This document shows, piece after piece, positions 13,401-25,200 of a DNA stretch of 64,000 bases (position 1 is the stretch's first letter; every line of letters begins with the position of its first letter). This stretch comes from Diprion similis (lineage: Eukaryota; Arthropoda; Insecta; Hymenoptera; Diprionidae): assembly GCF_021155765.1 (NCBI RefSeq), contig NC_060111.1, positions 1,116,001 through 1,180,000 on the forward strand, read 5' to 3'. The translations under genes were made by a program, and so were the position numbers. The notes under the pieces are model-generated. The model did no database searches and was not told the origin of the DNA. It saw only the letters and a program-made list of their open reading frames with translations.

Positions 13401-14900
13401 AATCAACAACGCGACAACATCGTTGTTTTTTTAATGAATCTAATCAAGAAATACGAGAGGCACAAGTATATAGACGCGTTGCATTGCATACGTACGTACG
13501 TACGATCGCCGGACGCCGCAAGCGTTCTTTATTTACAAACAAAGACGCGTCGCGTGCCGAACAACCGAGCATCGCGATCAACTCCGAAGAGAACAATCGA
13601 CGATCTCGAGATTCGAATTGACCGGCGATCGCTTTGGGCAGAGAAACCGAAACGTGCTTCATGAGACGCCGTCGCTGCTCTGTGCTGCTTCCGATGCTTC
13701 CTGCAGCAGCAGGGGGAGGAAACGAAGCGTCGAGGAGCCGCAGGAGCAACGAGAGGAGACGACACGCATTCCTCGAGCGCACGAGGAGAGCGCCAAGAAA
13801 CGAGACACAGAATTTCTACAACAACGTGACTCACTCACCTCGGCGGGCTTTTCTCTTTCGCTCCCTCTCTCTCCGCCTCTCTCTCCGTATATGTATCTTT
13901 CTCTCCCTCTCTCGCTCCCTTTCTCGTCACTCAGCTGGTCCGCGGGGCTTCTCGGCTATCGCTGTCTCTCCACGATATCGACGCACTTCACCTTATCACT
14001 GCTTCGTAGTAGCGACACTCGTAGCATAATTTCCGGCCACAATTATCAATGCGCACCGGCTCGTTACTACACATTATGCCGGAAACCGAACTCGGCTGAA
14101 AACAGACTCGACGCACGGCCAACTGCGATCATCGCGCGACGACACGTCCTACTCGCTGCACGGTAACATGGCGGCTGCCCGACTGACGGCGGGCAAAAAA
14201 TAATCGACGATCGACTCGCCATCTACCCATAATCCTCAGCAGCACGATGCGATTTCAGCGCCAGCGCCATCTTGCGGTCAAAATGCGCACTCGTATGTGA
14301 CTCTCACCTGTCGTGTCCGACGGGTAGAGAAGCGTCAGGCGTTCTATCGGCGATCTTTTACTTTGCCGTGTAATTTAGTCGGAATGTAAAATTTGTAGAA
14401 ATTCTGAACGGTGGGGAGGGCCGTCGTCTTGAGTTTTTGGTTTAATTACAAATCCGAAGATATTAAACGTTTGCAGAAGATTGTTACGTCCAAAGTTATG
14501 GAGAATTAAATTTCCTTCGTTTTTTATCAAAATTTTAAAACAAGATTTACATTAGATTGTAATCAATGACCAAAAAGAAAATGGCCGCATCGAATGACTG
14601 AAAATTATAATGTCTATTATACTCGCACGCTTACAATGTCGGTTTGCCGACTGCATTATTTACAGTTTTTTAAGTAAACTCTTTCTTCCGCTTTCCTAAC
14701 TCTTTTTGATTAGCATTAGCGATAGTAATTGATAAAAACACAGCAAATTACCGTTATAGAGCAGAGATGAAATTACAACTTACAAACGCGTCCAACCACG
14801 GCCATTTTGATTCTACGTATCCGTCTGTCAATTGTCTTGACTCTTCAATTGTTTTTTCAATCCCCGCGAATTCGATAATTTTCAAACTAATTATTTCAGG
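13400..14900. promoter_or_regulatory. GC-richer promoter-like region with GCCAT motifs
   Basis: Base composition changes to a more GC- and CpG-rich DNA than the flanks. GCCAT-core motifs of the Pho/YY1 type occur at 14165-14175 (AACATGGCGGC, plus), 14265-14274 (CAAGATGGCG, minus), 14578-14588 (AAAATGGCCGC, plus) and 14800-14809 (CAAAATGGCC, minus). The last sits just before a GTAAGT donor on the minus strand. Such motifs are common near start sites of housekeeping genes and in Polycomb response elements. No coding gene could be resolved, so this is a candidate promoter only. Confidence 0.35.
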
Positions 14901-15220
14901 TAGAATTATCTTACCTGCGTCTGAGGATGATTTCATCACGAAACATTTAAAAAATACCTTCTCATTTCCGAATATTCACTACGCAAAATTCACTTGCGGT
15001 TGGGGTGCACAAAAATGCATATTTCAATGCCAACATTGGTAGCAAGAACACTAGTAAACTGCAAGTTTGTTGAAAATTTTTCGTATGAAAAATTGAAGAC
15101 CTAGAGAAATTTTATTCGAATACATGGTAGAATCTGAAGAAAAAAAATAATTCAGATTGCTTTAAGAACAAAAGGATGGGGGTCTGAATTACGCGAAAGA
15201 CAAAAGTAAAAACAGTACAT
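14901..15220. other. Spacer downstream of scarlet
   Basis: No exon or structured element seen between the promoter-like region and the 3' end of scarlet. Confidence 0.5.
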
Positions 15221-15226
15221 TTTATT
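15221..15226 (-). terminator. Poly(A) signal of scarlet
   Basis: TTTATT on the plus strand gives AATAAA on the minus strand, about 160 bp past the scarlet stop codon. Confidence 0.5.
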
Positions 15227-15384
15227 CCGTGTAATGCTCAATGCAATAATTCAACTTCTGTCAACGAGCGAAAAAAATCCGTATTTTTTTTCTTCTCAAT
15301 ATTATTGTTGTTATATTGTATATGCTTAACGAATTACGTTGATGAGTGTTCGTAGTTGATGAATCCAAAGATAAGACTAAACCG

Positions 15385-18300
15385 TTATTTGTATCTAGCT
15401 CGATTCCAGAGACAGGCGTATCCCATGCAATGAAACACCACGTAAGTGACAGCCATGAAAGAAATATCTGTCCAGTAATTATCAGCATCAAAATCGTACC
15501 TGTCCAAAACCTCCGATCCATCCGTCATGCAGGGTAGTTCCGGATCTTCAACTTCACAAGCTGAAATAAAAGACGAAGAAGAAAGAAGAATGCAGCCGAT
15601 AATAGTACACTCGCGATTCTAGCATCGGCTAAATGTGACTTGCTTGGTCAATCTTATCTACCAACTTGACATGCAGTTATACCTTGAAAATATTTTCTAT
15701 TTTCCTTTCACTACAAATATGACCTCTGCTCGATTTACTTATTTCGACAATGCCTATACTTTTATCGCCTTTCGCAGATAACGTCTCGATCCGACAACAA
15801 GCTGCAGGTCATTTTTCTCTTTTCCCAACATCGCGGTTCGTTCGGTTTTTCACCAATTATTATTATACTGTACCAAAGTATCATCACCATGAGTGTGTAA
15901 TATCTAGAGTAAAGAAATAACCGTGCTTACAAATGTTGTGCACTCCGTCCCACTGAACGATGGTTAATGCTTCGGTGGAATGAAGAAGCCACGAGATGTA
16001 TTTGACCCACTGCACATAGGCCGGCAGGGTGCTGAAAAGATTAGATGTAGTTAAGGAATGTGTCTTGTACAAACAGTAAGACGCCACCCACTCATCCACT
16101 TTAGCCTGGTAAATACATCTACGTATGAGCTAAAGTAAATCTCCATCCTGCAGTACCCGAGCTTGATGAAGGGACCCATGGTTACCATCAGTATGTAGTC
16201 GAATGGAACCAAATACGCCATTGCGAGGGGCACGGAGTCAAAAGCAGCGGAGAAGAAGCAGCCTATAAAGTATATAAAACATGTAGACGTCGATCAAGCG
16301 TCATTTTGTTCCATTGAGAAAATATATATATATCATTAAAAATCGTTATTTTTACAAATAAAAAATATCAGAACGTAGTTCAATGTTAGCCCAATATGAA
16401 TGTAAATTTTTATGTTCATAAAATGAAATGTCTCTTCATGAAAAATCCTTGAAAAATCGCTTTTTCGACCTCTTGACTAGGTATAACCCCTTACGAAATA
16501 AGAACGAGTTAAAATTAGAAATCCTTTTGATTTCTCTAAATTTCATTAAACGTACCGCAAGCGGTGGAAACGTTCATGGTAAAGATGACGACGATGACGC
16601 TCAGAGTGAAGGCCTCGATGCTACTTCTGAGTCCAACGACCCAGTAGACGATCATCACGAATATAATTGGCTCGATGATCAGACCGGGAATCTGCAAGAT
16701 GTTTGGCATAAATGATTTCCTATAAAACTGGGCGCTACTTTTGGATGGGTTTCGGACCCAGAATCCATGTACGTTGGACACCTAATCTCATTTCTCCTGA
16801 TTTTTCTTTTTCCTCGTGAGAAATAAGGAAAGACGTTAATGAATTGTGGCCAGACGTGTTTTTCAAGTTTTTCTATCTGTTATCCTCACCAATGAGATCA
16901 CCCTGGCCAAGTAGTACAAATGGGGCGAATACAGTCCAGCCCGATGCTCTCTTAGGAAAAGTGGCATCTCCTGCGGAAGAGTCGCCAGAGTGGCGTACAT
17001 CGGCAAAAATGTATTCTCGGTTACCAAGATGAATAGAACTCCTTGAACCGCCTGGATTCCAAGCTGATCCAATTTTATCGCTCCGAAAAAGCAGAGCGAC
17101 ACCAGGATGGCGAGACACTGGAATAACTCATCAATTAAGACATTTTTTTTAAAGAAGCGTCGTAGGATCAGCTGCAGTAATTAATTTCTGTCTACCAGTT
17201 TCAGGAGGATGCGTAGAAGTTGGACACTTGGATCCCTGATCACTTGAATCGTACCGCGATTGATCAACCAGTAAAGTTTTGTCCACCACCAAGGCTCCTT
17301 GCTGTAATTGCAGAGATATTGTGCTGCTTTTATTTAAATATTGCTGAATAATTTTGAAACAAAATCAATAATTCTTAATGTGGTTCATTTCAATCCTGAA
17401 TTTGGATGTTCTATTATCGAATACACGTATAAAGGGTACATGACTCACAATTTGCAAATGTCCTCGGTTTCTCCCGTCCACTGAAATAAATAAATGAAAA
17501 TAAAATAAGAAACAAACTAATGGAATACCTCAGCGCAAAATTTTGTTTTATTAACCGCTTGACTGGTACGAGTTTTTAACCAACCAAATTACACCAAAAT
17601 TGGTACCCGGGGTTTTTTGGCTCCCTAATTTCATTACAAAATTTATTTATATCTTGAAGCCGCAATTCAGGGGGAAGCGACCCCCTGAACGGAGGTGTAT
17701 CAATTTTTGTCAAAAACAATCCAAAAAATAGAATTATTCAAAAATATGAATATACTGTCAGAAAATGTCCCTAGGAGCCGACCATTAGCTGTGGGCTCCT
17801 AGGGACATTTTCTGAAAGTCGCGATTGGCGTTGCATCGACTTCTCAATCACGTGGTAACTCTCAGCCAATAAAATTCGAAGGACTTGACGCATGCGCATA
17901 AGCTGCGCACTTTCCTCACGAGCAAACGATACATGATAAATTACCAGTCAACCGGTTAAAATCTAAAAGAATTTCCTCACATTGTAAGAATTTGAGATGT
18001 GAAGTTCGAGTTGAATGATCAGATCGTTCTCCTTGCTGGCGTCGCTGACGAGGAAGGCGTCGCATATCCTCTGAGCGTTTCGCCTGCTGGCGTCTTCGTA
18101 CCGCGGGGCGGTCGCAAGGGTGGCTATGAGGAAATCGGCAGGGTTGTAGGCGCAAGGACACTGGTGTCCTTCGCTAAAAGACAAAATTACAAGATCCTTC
18201 GATGCAATCACGTGTTTCCGCCCTTCTGATCCGTCCGAAACGTTATAACCTACCTGGCAAAAAATTGAAGCGCCTGGACACCGGTGCCGATGAACGCGAT

Positions 18301-20432
18301 CCTACCCTCGGCCACCAGGATGATCTGCTGGAAGGCGTTGAATATCGCCGAGCTCGGTTGATGGATCGTGCAGAGAACGGTGCGGCCTCGAGAAGCAACG
18401 GCTTTCAGATGGGCGACCAAAACTCCAGCAGAATGGGCGTCGAGTCCTGTTGTTGGTTCGTCCAGAAAAAGGATCTTTGGATCGGATATCAGCTGGAAGG
18501 GAAATTTATTAATGTAAACAGTTGCAAGTGTAGAAGAACTGACCCCGAAAGGTTAATCACTCATCGATTTCATGTAGACCAGATTTCAAAATTACAAACA
18601 TTTCGAGTGATTTTAAATGACTGCAAAGTATTTCAAAAGATTTCAGAGGATTTAAAAAAATGACAACAGATTTTAAGGGATTTCAAAGGATTTCGAAAAT
18701 TTTTTGAAAGATTTCAGGCATTTCAAAAGACTTCGAAGAACTTTAAGAGGTTTCGAAAGATTACAAAAAATTTCAAACGGTTTTAGTGGATTTCAAAAGA
18801 TTACAAGAGACTTTTTCAAACGAAAATATAAGTGATTTCAAAAGATTTCAACAAATTTTTCAATAATTTCAAGTGAATTTAGAATATTTCATACGATTTC
18901 AAACGTTTCAAGAGATTACTCAAAATTTCCTAATATACTTACTTCGGTAGCGAATGCGAGTCGCTTTTTCTCACCTCCAGACAAAACCTTCTCACCACCG
19001 GTCCCAATCTGAGTCCCAGACCTGTGAACCAGTCCGACTTCCTGGAGAAGACGGCTTATCCTAATCCTGATGTTCCGGACTTCCGTTCTCCGGTCCAGCT
19101 TCATCCTAGCCTGCATTGTAAATCCGTAGTAAAAAATCATTCGATAATAAAACAGATAGAAGGATCGAGTGGACTTGAAAAAAGTTCAAACGTATCAAAA
19201 CGCCATACCATGAACATCAGATGCTCCATCACGGTCATCGAACCAACGAAGAGGTCTTCCTGGTGCATGAACCCGGTGTGAAGCCGCATGTAGGAGGGGC
19301 TGACCGGATGTCCCTGCACCAATATGTCACCGTGGACGACGACGCCGGCTGGATAAATTAGGAAATTGCATAGCAGTAATTTTTATTTTATACCTTCGAC
19401 TGTTTTAACCCTTTCAGTCACGCAATCCATTATTTTTTTTTTAGCTTGGAAGTGCAATTATATCATTTCCATGTAACTTTCGATGGTAAATAAGAATCTG
19501 ATGTCAAAAATTTAATAAGATTTTAATAAAAACAACCCCTAAAACGGTATGAAAACGGGGTGAATTATAAACATTGTTTCAGACACTGTTCTTGAGTGAG
19601 ATTTATATGAATATTTATTTTAAGACAGTATGATTTTAGCCAGAGAATTAGTGCAACCCTCAAGGAGAATGAAAATCACCCCTGTGCATTGAATTTTATA
19701 AATTCAATGACCATTCTGAGATCTCTGTTTTGTAAACCAATGAATTCCAAACAAAAATGCTTTTTTTTTTTTTTTTTTTGCACATGTTTACTTATAACAA
19801 GTATAAACAATTATGGTTTCACATAAGATTTTTTTTTTTTTCTACCTAAAAATGCTAAAAAAAATCAAGAATTTGCATTGAATGATGGCTTGTGCGACTG
19901 ACAAGGGTTAATTCGAAAGTGCAATTACCAATTGCGATAGTCGTATGTGACTCGAACTATGATATTCAACATTTGAATAATATTAACTCACGTGGAGAAC
20001 GATATGCGAGCGCTGTCATCAGTGAACTTTTTCCAGCACCGCTAGATGGGAAGAATTATGGTTCGTAATTTACTTCGTTACTTTTCCACAACCTGGTAAA
20101 TAAAGCGACTTAAGGATAATGTCGAGGACTTACAGCCTCGCGTAATCTACTCACCTTCCTCCCATTATGGCAACGAGTGTCCCCGACTTGACGGCACCGC
20201 GGACTAATTAATAAAAAAGACGTTGAAATGTTCGAACAATTTTACACCAATTGATAAAAAAAATTTTAACAGCGTTACAATAGTTACCGTTGTTGATCAG
20301 CTGTTTGCATATCCTGTTGTCCTTGGTAGTTGCGTAGACCGATAAATCGCGCCAGGATATGGTAACGCCTTTTCCGCACTGGGTTGAATCCTCGTTTCTA
20401 GAGGCCAAGAAACCCCTCGAGGTGACAACCAT
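15385..20432 (-). CDS. st: Scarlet, ABCG half-transporter (eye pigment)
   Basis: Fourteen minus-strand exons: 20432-20288, 20203-20155, 20041-19992, 19348-19209, 19110-18943, 18492-18254, 18173-17981, 17480-17449, 17301-17196, 17117-16890, 16691-16556, 16262-16157, 16031-15931 and 15560-15385. They splice in frame to 622 residues (Drosophila Scarlet is about 666). The order is that of ABCG: an N-terminal ATPase with Walker A GGSGAGKSS (63-71), signature LSGGE (171-175), Walker B ILFLDEPTTGLD (191-202) and H-loop H228, then a six-helix membrane domain with NPADFL, LGIQAVQGVLF and NVSTACG. The phrases SVPLAMAYLVPFDYI and CLWNRARYK match Scarlet rather than White or Brown. In Drosophila, Scarlet pairs with White to move tryptophan-derived ommochrome precursors into pigment granules. 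The chosen ATG has no in-frame ATG upstream before a stop; an untranslated exon ending at 20507 (GTAAGA donor) is likely. White lies 1.9 kb upstream in the same orientation. Confidence 0.93.
17551..17959. mobile_element. TTAA-flanked MITE (piggyBac-like) in a scarlet intron
   Basis: The ends are TTAACCGCTTGACTGGTA on the left and, read inward on the other strand, TTAACCGGTTGACTGGTA on the right, so they are near-perfect inverted repeats with TTAA at both tips. TTAA target sites and CC-starting termini are the marks of piggyBac-superfamily elements. The element is 409 bp, has no coding frame, and contains a perfect 22-bp hairpin near its centre (17762-17819) and a second 9-bp hairpin (TTCAGGGGG / CCCCCTGAA) near 17670. 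It fills most of a 500-bp intron; its right tip is only about 20 bp from the upstream exon. Confidence 0.8.
17762..17819. repeat. Perfect 22-bp inverted repeat with 14-nt loop
   Basis: The arm TCAGAAAATGTCCCTAGGAGCC and its exact complement enclose a 14-nt loop. It lies inside the TTAA-flanked MITE. Confidence 0.9.
18570..18925. repeat. Degenerate GATTTCAAA tandem repeat in a scarlet intron
   Basis: Over about 350 bp the plus strand repeats variants of GATTTCAAA(A/G) every 10-20 bp, with many substitutions (GATTTCAGA, GACTTCGAA, GGTTTCGAAA, GATTACAAA). The array fills most of the 450-bp intron between the exons ending at 18943 and starting at 18492. It is too degenerate to be a recent microsatellite. 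Confidence 0.75.
19405..19911. mobile_element. Second TTAA-flanked MITE (piggyBac-like) in scarlet
   Basis: The left end reads TTAACCCTTTCAGTCACGCA and the right end, on the other strand, TTAACCCTTGTCAGTCGCAC. These are imperfect terminal inverted repeats starting CCC next to TTAA, typical of piggyBac-type elements. The interior is 500 bp of A/T-rich noncoding DNA with runs of T. The tips differ from the element at 17551, so this is a different family. It lies in the 643-bp intron between the exons ending at 19992 and starting at 19348. Confidence 0.7.
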
Positions 20433-22170
20433 CTGTCGATGGTTCGTGTAATAATATTACTAATAATAATAATTGGTCAATTTATAACAAATTTCACAGT
20501 TCTTACATTTTCTTGGAGACGGAAACGGCGACGTTTATCTTTGCAGAGATCCACCGATCGACTGCAGGCCACGTGCGATGCAATCGACTTTGGGAGAAGG
20601 AAATTCTCTCCTTCACAACTCGCGGTGGGACATGACTCGAAAGGTTTGAACGAGGAGCGGTCAGCGAATGGTCGAGAAGCTCTCGAATGTCCTCCGCATG
20701 ACAAAACCAATCCTCCGATCTCGTGTTACACACTTGAGCCTTGCGATCGGTGCTGGGGAAAGTCCTCTGGGAACGATGACGCGATCCGAACCAACGGATC
20801 CCGATATTCCATCCATATTTCAGACCCTCCCAAACTCCCGAAAGCTCCTCGTGTAGGCACCTGGAAAAAGACGTGGTGAAAAAGGAGAAGCCGTACGTCG
20901 TCGAGGCGGGATTAGGGTCGTCAAATCGATCGACCGACGTGTCACGAAACGTCGATTTCACGAGGATGGAAGTGTTCTCTGGCAGAAAATGAAAAAGCTT
21001 ATAATGACGTTTTTGTACCGTAAAAAAAAAAATTATGAAACTAAATTAAGACCATTTATGCAAGATATTAGGACTTATCGAATGAATTAAAGACAACATA
21101 CAGACAAATAAATTGTAAATTATTATTAATTTAAAGTGTACCAGTTATTAGTCCCAACCGTTTTTGGTTATATCAGTTTGATCCTTGGTTCTAGAATGAC
21201 CAAAGAATAAATTTGCATGGTTTCAAACGCGTCAATGACCAGCACACACTTACCTTGTCATGTACTAAAATGGACTCGAAAAAGTCGAGGCAAAATTGAG
21301 AAAAAAATAGATCCGACTTCTCGACTATTGCGTCTTCCTCGATGGAAACTGGCGTTAATGTCAACGATCATGGTGTGAACCGAGAAGCGTGTAAAGCCCG
21401 CAGGATGCTAACACAAACGTGTTTTCCTTCTGGCAGTTAGGTTCGTGTCTGTAGGTATCGGATTATTGTAATCGAAGACTGAAACCCTAGATTTGCGGCC
21501 TCCGTACTCCTCGTGCTCAATACATCTACAGCACCAGAACTACAAGTCGTGTGTAAAGTCTGTAACTTACACGTAACTGGCTGGCCTGGAAGAAGGCGTG
21601 GAAAAAACTGCGTGTAAAATGTTTTATAACGGCATCTAACGGCGGTAAAAGAAGTCAAATTTTAAACAGTCCATATTTTATTGTCAAATTTGTATTTCTT
21701 GATTTTCTTAATTCCTTTCTGTCGTCTTCTTTCTTCTTTCCAGCTTGCGACAATCTTTTCACTTCTGCGTATATCGGCATAATTTGTTGCATTGAATCTC
21801 GATACTCGAGAGAGGAATTTGGTCCGTTGGTCATACTTTTTGCTTCTCTCACTTTTCCCACGAGTTGCGATGCAGGAGGAAATTACTCGTCATAGACTAT
21901 GGAATGAATTTTAATAACGATTGTTATCTGACACTGAAACACGTTTTGCAAAGTCAAGATAAAGCTTCAATAATTATTTCATGTACTGGTCTTAACACAT
22001 TAATTACACACCATTTATATTTAACAGATATCTTAAATCCTAATGCGTATATTGCATGCATATGCATATGTAAAATTACAGATATATCAGGTATATTTAC
22101 AGTTATTTAAAGGATATTTATCGTTTAAAATGTATTTAAGTTCGTCGAAATGAGGGTGATTTTTTCCTCG
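20433..22170. other. Intergenic region between white and scarlet
   Basis: About 1.7 kb separates the white 3' end from the scarlet ATG and must include the scarlet promoter. A GC-richer stretch at 20507-20960 ending in a GTAAGA donor on the minus strand may hold a scarlet 5' untranslated exon. Apart from a possible 59-residue open frame at 21655-21834, I see no coding sequence. Confidence 0.5.
21655..21834 (-). CDS. Possible small lysine-rich protein or terminal exon, unrecognised
   Basis: From the ATG at 21834 the minus strand encodes 59 residues: MTNGPNSSLEYRDSM, a basic/acidic middle (KKKEDDRKELRKSR) and the end TIKYGLFKI. It is not low complexity and looks more protein-like than other chance frames in the window. 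An AATAAA overlaps the final codons, which is unusual for a gene, and a short upstream ATG frame overlaps the start. It could be a small gene, the last exon of something longer, a gene relic, or chance. I recognise no family. Confidence 0.25.
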   Translation of the reverse strand: MTNGPNSSLEYRDSMQQIMPIYAEVKRLSQAGKKKEDDRKELRKSRNTNLTIKYGLFKI

Positions 22171-22184
22171 TTTATTTGTTTATT
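22171..22184 (-). terminator. Two poly(A) signals of white
   Basis: TTTATT occurs at 22171-22176 and again at 22179-22184 on the plus strand, giving two AATAAA signals on the minus strand about 110-125 bp past the white stop codon. Confidence 0.5.
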
Positions 22185-22294
22185 TGTTTCTTCAGACCGA
22201 AACGATTAGCACTGTTGTCGATTGTTACATAAATATGCGCTTTCCTACGCATTTCCAGTGTGAATATACATCGACATCGTCAAGTCACGTGACT

Positions 22295-25200
22295 TTATTT
22301 GGTCCGATGAGCCCTGAAGAGGATGGCAAAGAAGGCGGACAACCTGAAGACGACGATCAGGGAAAAGAGACAAGCAACGTCCATCCAGAAGTCGTTCTGC
22401 GTTCGACAAAACCATTATTAGAAATGCTTGACAGCTGTGGTAACTTGGAACTTGTATAAATGTGCAAAACATTTAGCCAACCTCGCTGAAATTGAGGGTC
22501 TGGAGAATGACGTGACCGTTCTTGGGACACGTCTCGTTGCTTCGGGTGCAGCTGATGGAATCAACTTCTGCCCATTGGTTCACGAGCAAGGCTTCATTTC
22601 CGTAACGGAACCAGGATAGATAAGAGAACCAGACGAAGTAAGACGGGACGGATCTGTATCGCATAATTTTTCATGACAATTACAAGGGGGAATTGCATTC
22701 GACGTAATCGACGTGTGTAAAGATTTGGATAAACAATATATGAGACTGACGCTTTGTTCAGGAAAAATCCTCCGAATAACAGGAAAGGAATTATCAACGG
22801 CGGTGCTATCGCTGACGCCATCGCCACGTTTGAGCTGACGCAGGAGATCAGATACCCTGTGAATCAGAATTTAGTTGGAAATTTAGTTGTAAAAAGAGAT
22901 GACAAAAGATGGAGAAAAATTTTATGATAAAATGTCAATGATTTTTGGAACATATTATACTAGAAATCCTGTTGACGCGGTGTAATACGAAAGTTTTTTC
23001 TTTTTTCTTTACGTTTTTTTTCAAACAGTATCGAATGCGAAGACACGTGCGAGAGATAAAATAATCTTGTACAACATGCAAAACTTTTCATGTAAATGTA
23101 TATAATGTAATATACGTATTACACGTTCGATGGATGGGGTATAATTTCTGTGATGTAGTCCGGCCTAAGAAGTGTCACACGATCGGTGCTTGGTAATTCT
23201 ATCACGTGCGAGTAAATAATTATATGAGAAAAATATCGATACCTTCTTATGGTTGAGGATTATTCGGCTTGCATAACGCACCGCGGGCTTCCATTTATGC
23301 ATGTATTGTACGCTTGCTAGCTAGAGAAATAATAACTCAACATCCGTATTCCAGCGAAACGGTTCACTGCAGATCGTTAATAACTCATAAAAAATTTTCG
23401 ACTTTTTTTAAATTTTATAATAAATTAAACATTTTCAGGAGGATCACGAGTTGATTTTCCATGTGCAGAGGACATCGACCGAGAACTAGAGTTCAGGCTG
23501 CGATTTTCGTTCATGTCACTCAACTTATACACTCTAATTTCTAAGTCAGTCCATGGTTGACGCGGTGCGGATTCGATTACACAGTGAGACACTTGATCTT
23601 GAGAAACGGAGAACGAATTAACGGCACGTGACGTTTATTACGTGTCACATCGACTTCACGGATGGAATCAATACCCATGGCCTAAAATTAGACGGTCGTT
23701 TATGACCATAGAAGTGCAGTCCGATCGACCACCATGGATATGGAACGCACGTTGTGGTCATACTCGCCGAATTCTCTCCCCGCATGGGCATAATGGTCGA
23801 TTTCTGATCTTTGCCTACCAAAGGAGGTCGCCACGTTGGCAACTAACGTGACTATTCCAGCCGTTGTAAAAAAGTGCTCCGGTCCAGGGTACATTCCGAT
23901 CATCGGATAGACTATCGCGGTATAGACGAACGGAACTGCGATGAAGACTGGCGCCTCCGCCAGTGTCTTGCAGATGAAGTAGACGTCGGTTCTGTACATC
24001 CCGTTACGGTGTTCCCGCAGGAATATCGGCAATTCCGCACAAAATACCTGTGACGTAATAAAAGTTCATGACACCCAAGAGCAAAAATTATCTTGACACG
24101 AAACCACAACCGTCCATCGTCTCATACTGACATAAATCACTGCGAATACGTTCTGGAAGGTCATGTTGGTGAGGAAAATGAAGAGAGCTCCGTTTATGTT
24201 CATCACACCGTTCTGGTCCAGCTTCTGTCCGTAATAAATGAACCCGATGAGCATCGCCACCATCTAAAATTTGGTGGAAGGAGTCGTCGTTCGTTAGTCA
24301 CATGATGGAGGTAAAAAAGCAGGTAATTCGTGAGCAAATCGAACGTACGATTGTCTGGAGAAAGCGGACTTTTATCAGCATCGGTTCCTTGATCACTGAT
24401 ATCCATGACCGCCATAGTACGGCTCTGAACTGTTCGCACCAGGATGCCTTGTAGGGACATCGTCTGGCCGCCGTGGTCTCGTCCACGACCGAGTCGCCGA
24501 ATTCACCGTCCACGGTGCCGGCCTCCAGAGCCATCTTCACCCCGGTTTCACTCTTCTGGAAATCGTCGCAGACGTTGTTTATCGCTTGACGACACTCCGC
24601 CTCCCGACCCGGGACCACTGCCAAGACTTGGATGAAATGGTCGGCTGGATTGTAGTTGCTGGGACAGGCAGCGCCCAAACTATGACGTTGAGGAAAGCTC
24701 GTTTTAATCTTTTCTTTGTTATTTGAAGTCCGATAATCGAGCTTGATCGTCAAGATATTTGATAACTGAACGACAACGACACCTTTTAAAAAAAGCGCAA
24801 GCTTGTTCCGGGCTTCCCATGAAGGCGACCCTTCCCTCGGCCATCAGGAGAATTCTGTCGAACAGTGCGAACAATTCCGAAGATGGCTGATGCAGGGTAG
24901 CAACGATGGTCTTACCTCTTGCTGAAAGCGTGGTGAAATGACTCGTTGGAATGACTTTAGTTGCGAATTATTCAATAAGATAGTCATATATGGCATGATT
25001 CAACAAACCTGTTAAATTCTTCAGAACGGTAACGACCTGATGCGCCATGAAAGAATCCAGCCCTGAAGTTGGCTCGTCGCAAAACATCAGCGGAGGATCC
25101 GTTAGATACTCGGAGGCGAGTGACAATCTCTTCATCTCACCACCTGAAATCCCCTTCACTCTACCGGGTACCCCAATCACAGTGTTTGTACATTTTGTCA

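Noticed and set aside
13618-14166. 182-codon plus-strand open frame in the GC-rich island
   Set aside because: Serine/leucine/arginine-rich from CT and CG-rich DNA; overlapping open frames exist on both strands, as expected from base composition.
18202-18663. 153-codon plus-strand frame
   Set aside because: It runs antisense to a conserved scarlet exon (Walker B and H-loop) and into intron repeat.
20503-20961. 152-codon minus-strand frame upstream of scarlet
   Set aside because: The frame that could splice into scarlet at the GTAAGA donor (20507) is a different one and lacks any ATG before a stop, so I treat the stretch as possible 5' untranslated exon only.
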